From Bacteroidota bacterium (GTDB lineage Bacteria; Bacteroidota; Bacteroidia; Flavobacteriales; Flavobacteriaceae), in contig JAJRSY010000328.1 of the NCBI GenBank assembly GCA_024278565.1, forward strand, positions 1 through 7,584: a DNA stretch of 7,584 nucleotides, in the 5' to 3' direction. The first letter of the stretch is position 1. Each line of letters begins with the position of its first letter. Below are positions 1 to 6,266 of this stretch, in pieces. The notes under the pieces are model-generated. The model saw only the letters and a list, made by a program, of their open reading frames with translations. It was not told where the DNA came from and did no database searches. A program made the translations under genes and the position numbers.

Positions 1-240
1 GATTACCTCTTCTTGAAGATAGTGCACAGCATCTAAATCTACATACAGTTTGTACGGATCAAAACCCTCGGGCAGATAATCGGCTGCATTGAAACCAAGG
101 TCGATCTCAGTTTCTTCTTCGATATATTCTATTGAATTTATGTCGAAATTATCGATTTCAGTTTTGGGGTCATTGGCAAAAACTCCGTTTGCCAATAAAA
201 GACCCATTGCGATACTTAGTGTTATTGTATTCTTGTTCAT
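1..240 (-). CDS. Exported hypothetical protein, N-terminal part only (cut by window edge)
   Basis: Reading leftward from the ATG at 240-238, the frame stays open for 80 codons to the window edge, so the C-terminus is missing. The product begins with MNKNTITLSIAMGLLLANGVFA, a short basic start, a hydrophobic core and an Ala-X-Ala-like end (VFA/ND). This is a typical Sec signal peptide with cleavage near residue 22, so the protein should be periplasmic or outer-membrane facing. The mature part is acidic, with clustered Glu/Asp around residues 40-47, followed by a LPEGFDPY segment near residues 56-63. No enzyme motif is visible and I do not recognise a named family. No clear Shine-Dalgarno sequence precedes the ATG, which is normal for Bacteroidota. 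The start is supported by the signal peptide beginning exactly there. The gene is transcribed out of the window, divergently from the plus-strand genes. Confidence 0.8.
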   Translation of the reverse strand, partial: MNKNTITLSIAMGLLLANGVFANDPKTEIDNFDINSIEYIEEETEIDLGFNAADYLPEGFDPYKLYVDLDAVHYLQEEVI

Positions 241-500
241 AACGATAAATAGGTTAAGTTGTATGAGAAGGTATAACGCCTTTAAGCATTATTATTGTGG
301 AAGACTGCATTCATCAACTCCCCGAAAAAAGGGCAAAAAACCATATTGATAATTTGAAGTGTGTTTTAATGTGAACTTGACAATTCAGTACGTGAGCACT
401 TGTAGCCTTAGCAAAGTCAGCCATGAATTTTTATTACAAAAAAAAGATAGTTTGCACCTCTCTTCATCCGTTCATCGGGTTTTCTAAAGTTACATCGACG

Positions 501-531
501 AAAAAAGCCATTCGCATTTGCGAATGGCTTT
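501..531 (-). terminator. Intrinsic terminator, best oriented on minus strand
   Basis: A perfect inverted repeat pairs GCCATTCGCA (507-516) with TGCGAATGGC (519-528), extended by three A-T pairs (504-506 with 529-531), around a 2-nt loop. Read on the minus strand the stem is followed by six T residues (506-501); on the plus strand only three T follow. It therefore terminates leftward transcription best, and may act weakly in both directions. The only candidate leftward gene upstream of it is the mini-ORF at 798-643. Confidence 0.8.
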
Positions 532-642
532 AATTGTAGCTAATTCAAATAATTAAAAAATAATTATTCTATAGTAATAAGACTTCCATAAAAGTAAAAT
601 GTTACAAATAACATAAGATTTAAATGTTTTAATAATACAACT

Positions 643-798
643 TCACCCAAAATTAATAGCAATGAATATCAAAAGACCAGCTAATACTACCAAAATAATT
701 GATAAAAAGAGCCTATAGAGTCTTATTGATAAATTCTCATTCCTCAACCTCAATCGTTGAAGGGTATATAAACCCGATAAAAAAAAACGGTTTACCAC
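643..798 (-). CDS. Possible 51-residue single-span membrane peptide (GTG start)
   Basis: A minus-strand frame, opened after a TGA at 807-805, runs to a TGA at 645-643. Using the GTG at 798 gives 51 residues. The N-terminal half is basic (RLRLRNENLSIRLYR, residues 15-29) and the C-terminal half is one hydrophobic helix (FLSIILVVLAGLLIF, residues 31-45, then IAINFG). This is a clean positive-inside single-span topology. About 110 nt downstream lies an intrinsic terminator in the correct orientation (501-531), which supports a real leftward transcript. Against it are the absence of an ATG, of a recognisable ribosome binding site and of a promoter, and an AT-rich context in which Phe/Leu/Ile-rich frames appear by chance. 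I do not recognise a family. Alternative starts are the TTG codons further in. Confidence 0.28.
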   Translation of the reverse strand: MVNRFFLSGLYTLQRLRLRNENLSIRLYRLFLSIILVVLAGLLIFIAINFG

Positions 799-901
799 AA
801 CTTTTCACCAGTTGACCACTAGAAACTCTCAATTGGCAACAATGCCCTTTTTCGCATGCTTCTATTCCCTAAATTAGCTGAAGAATCAAAACCCAGATCT
901 A

Positions 902-1054
902 ATGTCATATAAAGCAAAAAGTTTTCTGTATTTCGCAAGTTTGATAATCATGGCCGTAACCTACTATAATGTAACATGCACTAACCAAGCACCTACCAAT
1001 TAAATGGCCAGTGCCGATATCGAGAATGTTTCAACACTTAAGAATTTGAATTAA
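902..1054 (+). pseudogene. Small ORF (33 residues) with in-frame continuation after a TAA
   Basis: An ATG at 902 opens a 33-codon frame ending at TAA 1001-1003. The peptide starts MSYKAKSFLYFASLIIMAVT, a lysine-containing N-terminus followed by a hydrophobic segment that looks like a signal or membrane anchor, then a polar tail with one Cys. Immediately after the TAA the same frame restarts with ATG and runs 16 more codons (MASADIENVSTLKNLN) to TAA 1052-1054. A rightward intrinsic terminator follows 31 nt later (1085-1117), as expected for a short transcribed unit. Either this is a 33-residue peptide gene or an older gene of about 50 codons interrupted by a nonsense mutation at codon 34. No clear promoter or ribosome binding site is seen, and no family is recognised. 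I label it as possibly broken because the continuation is in the same frame. Confidence 0.3.
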
Positions 1055-1084
1055 ATATAATAACACGAACAACCTACTTTATTT

Positions 1085-1117
1085 AAAGGGCATAGCTAAA
1101 CAGCTATGCCCTTTTTA
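1085..1117 (+). terminator. Intrinsic terminator for rightward transcription
   Basis: The arms GGGCATAGCT (1088-1097) and AGCTATGCCC (1102-1111) are perfectly complementary around an AAAC loop, with three further A-T pairs (1085-1087 with 1112-1114). A T-rich tail follows (five T residues at 1112-1116, then ATTT). This is a canonical rho-independent terminator on the plus strand. No normal-sized plus-strand gene lies to its left; the mini-ORF at 902-1054 is the only candidate it could serve. Confidence 0.85.
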
Positions 1118-1249
1118 TTTGTCTGTTGTTCGAAAGGTTTTACCAACCATGCCCATTACCTAGAAAACAAAAGAGATGGTCTGTACCACCTAAAAGTCAG
1201 TCTTAGTGACGGTACAGAAGAATTGCTGAATTTATTGGTGATGAATTGA
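1106..1249 (+). pseudogene. Possible remnant of a coding sequence (47 codons)
   Basis: An open frame from an ATG inside the terminator (1106) runs to TGA 1247-1249. From about residue 11 it reads like ordinary soluble protein (NHAHYLENKRDGLYHLKVSL, then SDGTEELLNLL), with mixed charge and hydrophobic spacing that differ from the AT-driven junk around it. The frame continues past the TGA for 27 codons to a TAG at 1331-1333 without an obvious domain. The ATG lies in the downstream arm of the hairpin, so translation from it is unlikely. The simplest reading is a decayed fragment of a former gene left of the PEP-mutase gene, but chance cannot be excluded. No family was recognised. Confidence 0.2.
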
Positions 1250-1387
1250 AGCGTATTCTTGTTATCCTCAGAATGGGCTTTGGAATGCAAGGTCAAAACC
1301 ACAAAAAAAACATACTTGTCAAGTTTTCGGTAGCATACCAATATCCACTACAGTTTCTTTGCAGCATAATTTTAAACTTCTTATGTT

Positions 1388-2176
1388 ATGGACAAGTACA
1401 GCTCTTTCAAAAACCTCCACCATCAAAATGCGCCATTACTTTTGGGCAACGTGTGGAACGCCCAATCTGCACTAGCGTTTCAAAAATCAGGTTTTAAGGC
1501 CATTGGAACATCAAGTGCCGCCATTGCCAATTCTTTGGGTTATGAAGATGGAGAGCAAATGCCATTCGAAGATCTTTTGGGAATCGTAAAAAACATCCAA
1601 TCAAAAATCAACATTCCGCTAACCGTAGATATTGAAGGTGGCTACAGTAGAAACATACCCGAGCTGATTAATAATATCATTACTCTTCAAAAACTGGGAG
1701 TCGTAGGGGTCAATCTAGAGGATTCAATAGCAGACCCTACGCATAAACCAACGGGGCGGAGATTAGTCAACACGGACGATTTTAGTGAAACCATCAAAAA
1801 AATAAAATCGTACCTTTTACGAAACGATATTGAATTTTTCTTAAATATTCGCACCGATTATTATATTTTGGGAATGGAAAATGCTTTGGAAGAAACACTT
1901 AATAGAATAAGACACTACGAAGAAAACGGCGCGGACGGAATTTTCGTACCGTGTATAGTTCAGGAAAACGACATAAAAAAAGTGGTGGAATCAACCACTT
2001 TACCCATCAACGTTATGTGTATGCCAGATTTACCTGATTTCAATAAATTAAAGGAATTGGGAGTGAAAAGAATCAGTTTTGGTCCTTTTCATTACAATAG
2101 TACCGTGTCACATATTGAAAAATCGATCAATGATATAGTTGTAAATGAATCGTTCAACTCACTTTTCGCTGGATAA
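1388..2176 (+). CDS. Isocitrate lyase/PEP mutase superfamily protein (PEP_mutase type)
   Basis: This 262-residue protein has the single TIM-barrel layout of the isocitrate lyase/phosphoenolpyruvate mutase superfamily. These Mg-dependent enzymes make or break C-C or P-C bonds next to a carboxylate. Visible motifs are GNVWNAQSAL (20-29), the GTSSAAIANSLGYEDGE strand and loop (40-56, with Asp54), the metal-binding TVDIEGGY (79-86, Asp81 and Glu83), VNLEDS (108-113, Glu111) and NIRTD (153-157, Arg155). These match the Mg- and phosphoryl/carboxylate-binding residues known for PEP mutase. The KKCGH signature of true isocitrate lyase is absent, and so is the short EDK-type loop of PEP mutase: the loop after EDS is longer (about 114-129). 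The substrate therefore cannot be named; C-C lyase, oxaloacetate-type decarboxylase or phosphonate activity are all possible. The start fits the family N-terminus. A weak -7-like TAATTTTA lies at 1367-1374. The ada gene follows with no gap, implying an operon. Confidence 0.92.
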   Translation: MDKYSSFKNLHHQNAPLLLGNVWNAQSALAFQKSGFKAIGTSSAAIANSLGYEDGEQMPFEDLLGIVKNIQSKINIPLTVDIEGGYSRNIPELINNIITLQKLGVVGVNLEDSIADPTHKPTGRRLVNTDDFSETIKKIKSYLLRNDIEFFLNIRTDYYILGMENALEETLNRIRHYEENGADGIFVPCIVQENDIKKVVESTTLPINVMCMPDLPDFNKLKELGVKRISFGPFHYNSTVSHIEKSINDIVVNESFNSLFAG

Positions 2177-3298
2177 ATGCTCGAAAAAATGTCATTTGAT
2201 GTTATGTACAGTGTGTTGGGCACAAGAAATACCATCTATGACGGTACATTTTTTACAGCGGTAAAAACAACGGGTATTTTTTGTCATCCATCTTGTAGGG
2301 CACGAATACCAAAAGTTGAAAATGTAGTGTTCTATGACAGCATACAAGAATGTCTTCAAAACGGATTCCGACCCTGCAAGGTTTGCAGGCCCATGGAGAA
2401 AATCGGCGAAACACCAACCTACATCAAAGATTTAATAACGGAGTTGCAACAAAACCCACACCAACGAATAAGCGACGAACAATTAAAGCTAAAAGGTATT
2501 GAACCCCATACCATCAGAAGATGGTTCAAAAAAACCTACGGCATTACTTTTCACTCTTTTCAAAGAATGTTACGAATAAATTATGCTTTTTCGAATATCA
2601 GAAAAGGAAATTCGATTACAGGTGCCGCCTTTGATAGCGGTTATGAATCGTTGAGCGGGTTCAATGAAAGTTATCGTGCCCTTTTTGGAGAATCGGCAAG
2701 TAAATCAAAAAATAGAAGCGTAATCAATGTGCTGCGTTTCAGTTCGCCCATAGGTAGTATAATAGCCTGTGCCACTGAAAAAGGCCTGTGCTTTTTTGGG
2801 TTTGTGGGTCAAAAAAACATTGAAAAACACTTTATTGAAATTAAAAAACGATTTAATGCCATCATACTTCCCGGAGAAAATCCGCACTTGACGAAAGCAC
2901 GAAAAGAGATAAATGAATACTTTGATGGCAACAGGCAAAAATTTACGGTTTCTTTGGATATTGTGGGCACCGATTTCAGAATAAAAGTATGGAACTCATT
3001 ATCGAACGTTCCATATGGAAAAACCATCAGCTATAAAGAACAAGCTGTTATACTCAAAAATTCAAAAGCAGTTCGTGCCATAGCTGCGGCAAACGGAGCA
3101 AATAAAATCAGTATCATCATACCTTGCCATAGGATCATTGGCGCTAACGGAAGCCTTACCGGTTATGCAGGGGGTCTACATAAAAAAAAGTGGCTGCTAA
3201 ATCTTGAAAACAAAAATTCATATCAAAAATCCAAGGTTCTTAAGGCCTTGATGGTCTCATCTAAATCTTCATACGACAGGGCATCGTTTAAAAAGTAG
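2177..3298 (+). CDS. ada: Ada: bifunctional methyl-DNA repair protein and transcriptional activator
   Basis: This 373-residue protein has the full Ada architecture. Residues 10-75 are the zinc-binding methylphosphotriester-accepting domain, with the four cysteines C36, C40, C67 and C70 (FCHPSC and RPCKVC), equivalent to Cys38/42/69/72 of E. coli Ada. Residues about 83-172 are an AraC-type helix-turn-helix region (HTIRRWFKKTYGITFHSFQR, then FDSGYESLSGFNESYR). Residues about 185-345 are the O6-alkylguanine-DNA alkyltransferase domain with IIPCHRIIGANG (314-325); C317 is the methyl acceptor. Methylation of the N-terminal Cys is known to turn Ada into an activator, so autoregulation of this operon is likely. 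The ATG at 2177 abuts the previous stop (TAAATG), which implies translational coupling; Met5 and Met10 are alternatives. The domain should end near LLNLE (340-344), but the frame continues 29 residues and overlaps the convergent hemL, so the C-terminal tail is odd. Sampled lines are far more AT-rich than hemL. Confidence 0.95.
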   Translation: MLEKMSFDVMYSVLGTRNTIYDGTFFTAVKTTGIFCHPSCRARIPKVENVVFYDSIQECLQNGFRPCKVCRPMEKIGETPTYIKDLITELQQNPHQRISDEQLKLKGIEPHTIRRWFKKTYGITFHSFQRMLRINYAFSNIRKGNSITGAAFDSGYESLSGFNESYRALFGESASKSKNRSVINVLRFSSPIGSIIACATEKGLCFFGFVGQKNIEKHFIEIKKRFNAIILPGENPHLTKARKEINEYFDGNRQKFTVSLDIVGTDFRIKVWNSLSNVPYGKTISYKEQAVILKNSKAVRAIAAANGANKISIIIPCHRIIGANGSLTGYAGGLHKKKWLLNLENKNSYQKSKVLKALMVSSKSSYDRASFKK

Positions 3299-4503
3299 CT
3301 TTCGAAAGCACTTGGGGGCAGGTAAATGCCCTTCTCCAACATACCGTGAAAATAGTTCTTAAAAGTATCATTGTTCCCTTTTGCAGCCGATGCAAAATCG
3401 ACTACGGGCCCGTCGGTAAAATGAACCGATATCATACTGCCGTAACGATTGATCTGATGGGCAACCCCTTTTTCGTTCAAAACCTTTGCTATACCCTTAT
3501 GCAGGTATTGCGTTTTATCGGCAAGGCTTTGAAATACCTCTGGGCGGTTGTTCAACTCGGTCAGCATGGCCAAGCCAGCACTCATTGCCAAGGGGTTGCC
3601 ACTTAGGGTGCCTGCCTGATAAACCGGCCCATCAGGGGCCAGATGATCCATGATTTCAGATTTGGCGGCGAATGCACCCACGGGCAGGCCTCCACCTATC
3701 ACTTTTCCGAACATAACAATATCGGCTTTAATACCCAAAGCTTCTTGCGCACCTCCCCTACCCAATCTGAAGCCTGTCATGACCTCATCAAAAAGCAAGA
3801 GGACCCCCTCTTTTGTGCAGAGTTCCCGAAGTCCGTTTATGAACCCATCCGTAGGTACGATACAACCCATATTACCTGCAATGGGTTCGATGATAATGGC
3901 AGCTATTTCATCTTTGTTGGCATAGACCAAGGTTTTCACCCCTTCAAGGTCATTGTAATCTGCCAATAAAGTGTCTTTGGCAGTACCTTGGGTCACACCA
4001 GGGCTATTGGGTGATCCAAAGGTGACGGCCCCACTGCCCGCCTGTATCAAAAAAGAATCAGAATGGCCATGATAGCAGCCCGCGAATTTTATGATCTTGT
4101 CTTTTCCCGTATACCCTCTGGCCAAACGAACGGCACTCATACAGGCCTCGGTTCCACTATTTACAAAACGTATCTTATCAATATTGGGCACCATGGAAAC
4201 TGCCAATTTTGCCAGCTCGGTCTCTATTTCGGTAGGCATACCGAAAGATGTTCCATTCTTCGCCTTCTCGATCAAGGCATTGATTACCAGCTCATGGGCA
4301 TGCCCTAAAATAAGCGGCCCCCATGAGGCTATATAATCGATCAACCGGTTGCCATCTTCATCGTATAGGTAAGCACCCTTGGCTTTTTTTACGAAAACAG
4401 GATCGCCACCTACCGCTTTAAACGCACGTACAGGAGAATTCACACCCCCTGGTATATACTGTTTTGCCTCTGCGAACAGGGCACTACTTCTTTGGTAGAT
4501 CAT
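3223..4503 (-). CDS. hemL: Glutamate-1-semialdehyde 2,1-aminomutase
   Basis: This 426-residue PLP enzyme converts glutamate-1-semialdehyde to 5-aminolevulinate, the last step of the C5 route to haem and other tetrapyrroles, in the cytosol. Length and sequence are those of HemL. The N-terminal signature IPGGVNSPVRAF lies at 17-28. The substrate/PLP region has VNSGTEA (114-120) and YHGHSD (144-149). LLLFDEVMTGFR (235-246) carries the PLP-ring Asp239, and MFGKVIGGGLPVGAF (264-278) carries the Schiff-base Lys267. All of these are intact. The start fits the usual family N-terminus. It is the last gene of a four-gene minus-strand operon, beginning 2 nt after the glucosaminidase stop. Its own 3' end (stop at 3225-3223) overlaps the 3' end of ada by 76 bp, and no hairpin terminator with a T-run was found at that junction. 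It is GC-richer than the opposing ada gene. Confidence 0.98.
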   Translation of the reverse strand: MIYQRSSALFAEAKQYIPGGVNSPVRAFKAVGGDPVFVKKAKGAYLYDEDGNRLIDYIASWGPLILGHAHELVINALIEKAKNGTSFGMPTEIETELAKLAVSMVPNIDKIRFVNSGTEACMSAVRLARGYTGKDKIIKFAGCYHGHSDSFLIQAGSGAVTFGSPNSPGVTQGTAKDTLLADYNDLEGVKTLVYANKDEIAAIIIEPIAGNMGCIVPTDGFINGLRELCTKEGVLLLFDEVMTGFRLGRGGAQEALGIKADIVMFGKVIGGGLPVGAFAAKSEIMDHLAPDGPVYQAGTLSGNPLAMSAGLAMLTELNNRPEVFQSLADKTQYLHKGIAKVLNEKGVAHQINRYGSMISVHFTDGPVVDFASAAKGNNDTFKNYFHGMLEKGIYLPPSAFESYFLNDALSYEDLDETIKALRTLDF

Positions 4504-4505
4504 GC

Positions 4506-5351
4506 TTATTTATTGTTTTTTTCAGTCTTAATGGCAAGCTCTTGCCCTATGGCTATATTACTGCCCTCAATATGGTTCATTTTTTTCAACGCATCGACCG
4601 AGACCAAATATTTTTTTGAAATGGAGTACAAGGTATCTCCTTCTTGAACAATATGGATACTGCTTCTTTGGGTCAGTAGCGGGTCATTCTGCCTATGGGT
4701 GCTTCCAGTCGCTGGTCTGTCATAATTATAAAGCTGGTACGTTTCTATAAGGCTTATCAGTTTTTGCGGATACCTTTTGTCAGTCGCATACCCGGCCTTA
4801 CGAAGACCTTTGGCCCATCTGCGATAGTCATTACTTCGAAAATCGAACAAAAAGGCGTAGCGTGAACGATTGGTCAGAAAGAGACTATGGTCCCGATATG
4901 AATATATGGGGTGGTTGTATTTTCTAAAACACTCTCCTTTTTCGTCATCATCATAAAAATCATAATCACCCTGCCAGCCTGTATGGCATTTGATGCCAAA
5001 ATGATTGTTGGTCTTCAATGCCAGTTCCCCCTTTCCAAAACCACTCTCCAACAGGCCCTGTGCAAGGGTAATACTGGCCGGAATACCATACGCTTTCATC
5101 TCTAGCTGCGCCACTTCGGCAAAGGTCTCTATATATTGGTCTATCGATGAGATCTCAATACGAACGAACTCCCCTGTATCTTCAGGCATTGGATAAAGCC
5201 CACCATCATCGGTATGTTTCTTGGCATTCGGTTTTTTCTTGGTTGCCCGGGGTGCCTTTTTATTCTTATCGGCATAGGTGACCCTATGTTTCACGCCGCA
5301 TCCGAATAAAAAAATCCCAAGTAGGGTTATTGTTACGAGTTTCTTTATCAT
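4506..5351 (-). CDS. Lipoprotein N-acetylglucosaminidase (GH73-type) with C-terminal LysM
   Basis: This 281-residue cell-wall hydrolase has a lipoprotein signal, with a hydrophobic core and the lipobox LFGC (15-18, lipidated Cys18). A basic, low-complexity linker (about 29-47, rich in Lys) follows, then a mannosyl-glycoprotein endo-beta-N-acetylglucosaminidase-like domain at about 70-210. The catalytic-type Glu is E102 in LAQGLLESGFGKGEL (96-110), with NNHFGIKC (115-122) and, further on, the RWAKGLRKAGYATDKRYPQK segment (178-197). The C-terminus is one LysM peptidoglycan-binding domain (233-275, VQEGDTLYSISKKY). It probably trims peptidoglycan from the outer or inner membrane face in the periplasm. 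The family includes FlgJ-like enzymes, but nothing here suggests flagella. The start ATG overlaps the stop of the upstream PLP-enzyme gene by 4 nt (ATGA), and hemL begins 2 nt downstream, so the three are cotranscribed. Confidence in domains is high; the exact cleavage specificity is inferred. Confidence 0.93.
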   Translation of the reverse strand: MIKKLVTITLLGIFLFGCGVKHRVTYADKNKKAPRATKKKPNAKKHTDDGGLYPMPEDTGEFVRIEISSIDQYIETFAEVAQLEMKAYGIPASITLAQGLLESGFGKGELALKTNNHFGIKCHTGWQGDYDFYDDDEKGECFRKYNHPIYSYRDHSLFLTNRSRYAFLFDFRSNDYRRWAKGLRKAGYATDKRYPQKLISLIETYQLYNYDRPATGSTHRQNDPLLTQRSSIHIVQEGDTLYSISKKYLVSVDALKKMNHIEGSNIAIGQELAIKTEKNNK

Positions 5352-6253
5352 ATATCGATCAATGAGCGGTTTTTCCTTTTCAGAACAGTGTTCATTCCGG
5401 CAATACCCTGCACTCCTCCGGTATGAATGGCCAAAATATCGGTGTTTGGTTTAAAATAATCCCTTTTTATAAGATCTACTATTCCGAACACCATCTTTCC
5501 GGTATAAATGGGGTCCAACTGAATTTGGGTTTCCCGTTTGAAATCATTCAAAAACAGAACAAGCTCTTCAGATACTTTGGCGTATCCCCCAAAATGGTAA
5601 TCGGTCTGTAATTCCCAATTACTATTGCGTGCAAATTTACGTATATCTTCCTTTAAAAAATCGCCTTTGAGTGACGGAAACCCCAAAATTCTTTGTTTTG
5701 GGTGCGACGCATTGATGATTCCTGCCAATGTTCCTCCTGTTCCGACAGGGGCACAAATTACATCAAAACGAGAATCATCGACAGCGAGTATTTCTTCGCA
5801 TCCCTTTACAGCAAGGAGGTTCGTGCCACCTTCGGGCAACAGATAAAATGCCCCGAACTCCTTTACCAACCCCACTAATAAACTGTGTGATTTTTTAGTG
5901 CGGTATTCTTCTCTAGGGATAAACTTGAATCGCATACCGTGTTCATGTGCCAATTTCAGGGTCGGGTTTTCATTCCACTTACGGCCAATTTCCTCCCCCC
6001 GAATAACACCGATGGTCTGGAAGCCCTTTATTTTTCCGGCATAGGCTGTTGCCGCAATATGGTTTGAAAATGCTCCACCAAAAGTCAAAAGGGTGGTAAA
6101 GCCCTGTTTTTTTGCTTCGACCAGATTGTACTTTAATTTCCTGTACTTGTTGCCCGAAATCAAAGGATGTATCAAGTCTTCCCTTTTTATATAAAGGGAT
6201 ACCTGTTTTTCTTTTAAAATGGGAAGTTTTACGGGCTGGTTTTCAATCTGCAC
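5348..6253 (-). CDS. D-cysteine desulfhydrase / ACC deaminase family PLP enzyme
   Basis: This is a fold-type II PLP enzyme of about 301 residues when the GTG at 6253 is used. Key sites are the Schiff-base Lys36 in SGNKYRKLKY (33-42), GGAFSNH (59-65, Ser63), the phosphate loop PVGTGGTLAG (169-178), LDPIYTGKM (246-254) and HTGG (277-280). In this family ACC deaminase normally has Glu after the Tyr (YEGK) and Leu in the last motif, while D-cysteine desulfhydrase has Thr or Ser at these places. Here both are Thr (T251, T278), so breakdown of D-cysteine to pyruvate, H2S and ammonia is the better guess. The frame is open further upstream to ATG 6388, but those 45 codons lie over the preceding gene and look like its shadow. 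GTG 6253 lies 13 nt after that gene's stop and matches the family's N-terminus. The 3' end overlaps the glucosaminidase start by 4 nt. Confidence 0.9.
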   Translation of the reverse strand: MQIENQPVKLPILKEKQVSLYIKREDLIHPLISGNKYRKLKYNLVEAKKQGFTTLLTFGGAFSNHIAATAYAGKIKGFQTIGVIRGEEIGRKWNENPTLKLAHEHGMRFKFIPREEYRTKKSHSLLVGLVKEFGAFYLLPEGGTNLLAVKGCEEILAVDDSRFDVICAPVGTGGTLAGIINASHPKQRILGFPSLKGDFLKEDIRKFARNSNWELQTDYHFGGYAKVSEELVLFLNDFKRETQIQLDPIYTGKMVFGIVDLIKRDYFKPNTDILAIHTGGVQGIAGMNTVLKRKNRSLIDI

Positions 6254-6266
6254 GCCAATGGGCTTT

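Larger units (their letters stand above)
241..1387. other. AT-rich 1.15-kb stretch without a normal-sized gene
   Basis: No open frame here shows convincing protein character beyond about 50 residues. It contains the leader of the minus-strand gene at 240, two clear intrinsic terminators (501-531 and 1085-1117), two mini-ORFs pointing away from each other (minus 798-643 and plus 902-1054), a possible remnant of a coding sequence (1106-1249), and the leader of the gene at 1388. In 241-500 I see nothing beyond upstream sequence of the minus-strand gene. No tRNA cloverleaf, inverted terminal repeats or transposase fragments were recognised. Base composition in 541-720 is strongly AT-rich, so short hydrophobic ORFs there can arise by chance. 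Confidence 0.6.

Noticed and set aside
89..349. 86-residue plus-strand ORF
   Set aside because: Mostly antisense to the exported protein starting at 240, whose signal peptide is convincing; the rest is basic low-quality sequence.
661..720. 18-codon plus-strand ORF beginning MNIKRPANTTK
   Set aside because: Very short, no leader signals, antisense to the better-supported hydrophobic frame, and expected by chance in AT-rich DNA.
1156..1341. 61-residue minus-strand ORF
   Set aside because: Composition is random-like with no motif, and it lies antisense to the coding-like remnant and leader region; no supporting signals.
1246..1497. 83-residue plus-strand ORF
   Set aside because: It overlaps the start of the PEP-mutase gene in another frame and has no domain or signal; the 1388 frame clearly carries the real protein.
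1388..2176. True isocitrate lyase (glyoxylate bypass)
   Set aside because: Protein is about half the usual length and lacks the KKCGH catalytic signature.
3233..3250. CAAGG/CCTTG inverted repeat at the ada-hemL junction as terminator
   Set aside because: Only 5 bp of stem with an 8-nt loop and no T-run in either direction.
3346..4336. Several plus-strand ORFs of 81-108 residues
   Set aside because: All are antisense shadows of hemL, whose full-length frame and active-site motifs are intact.
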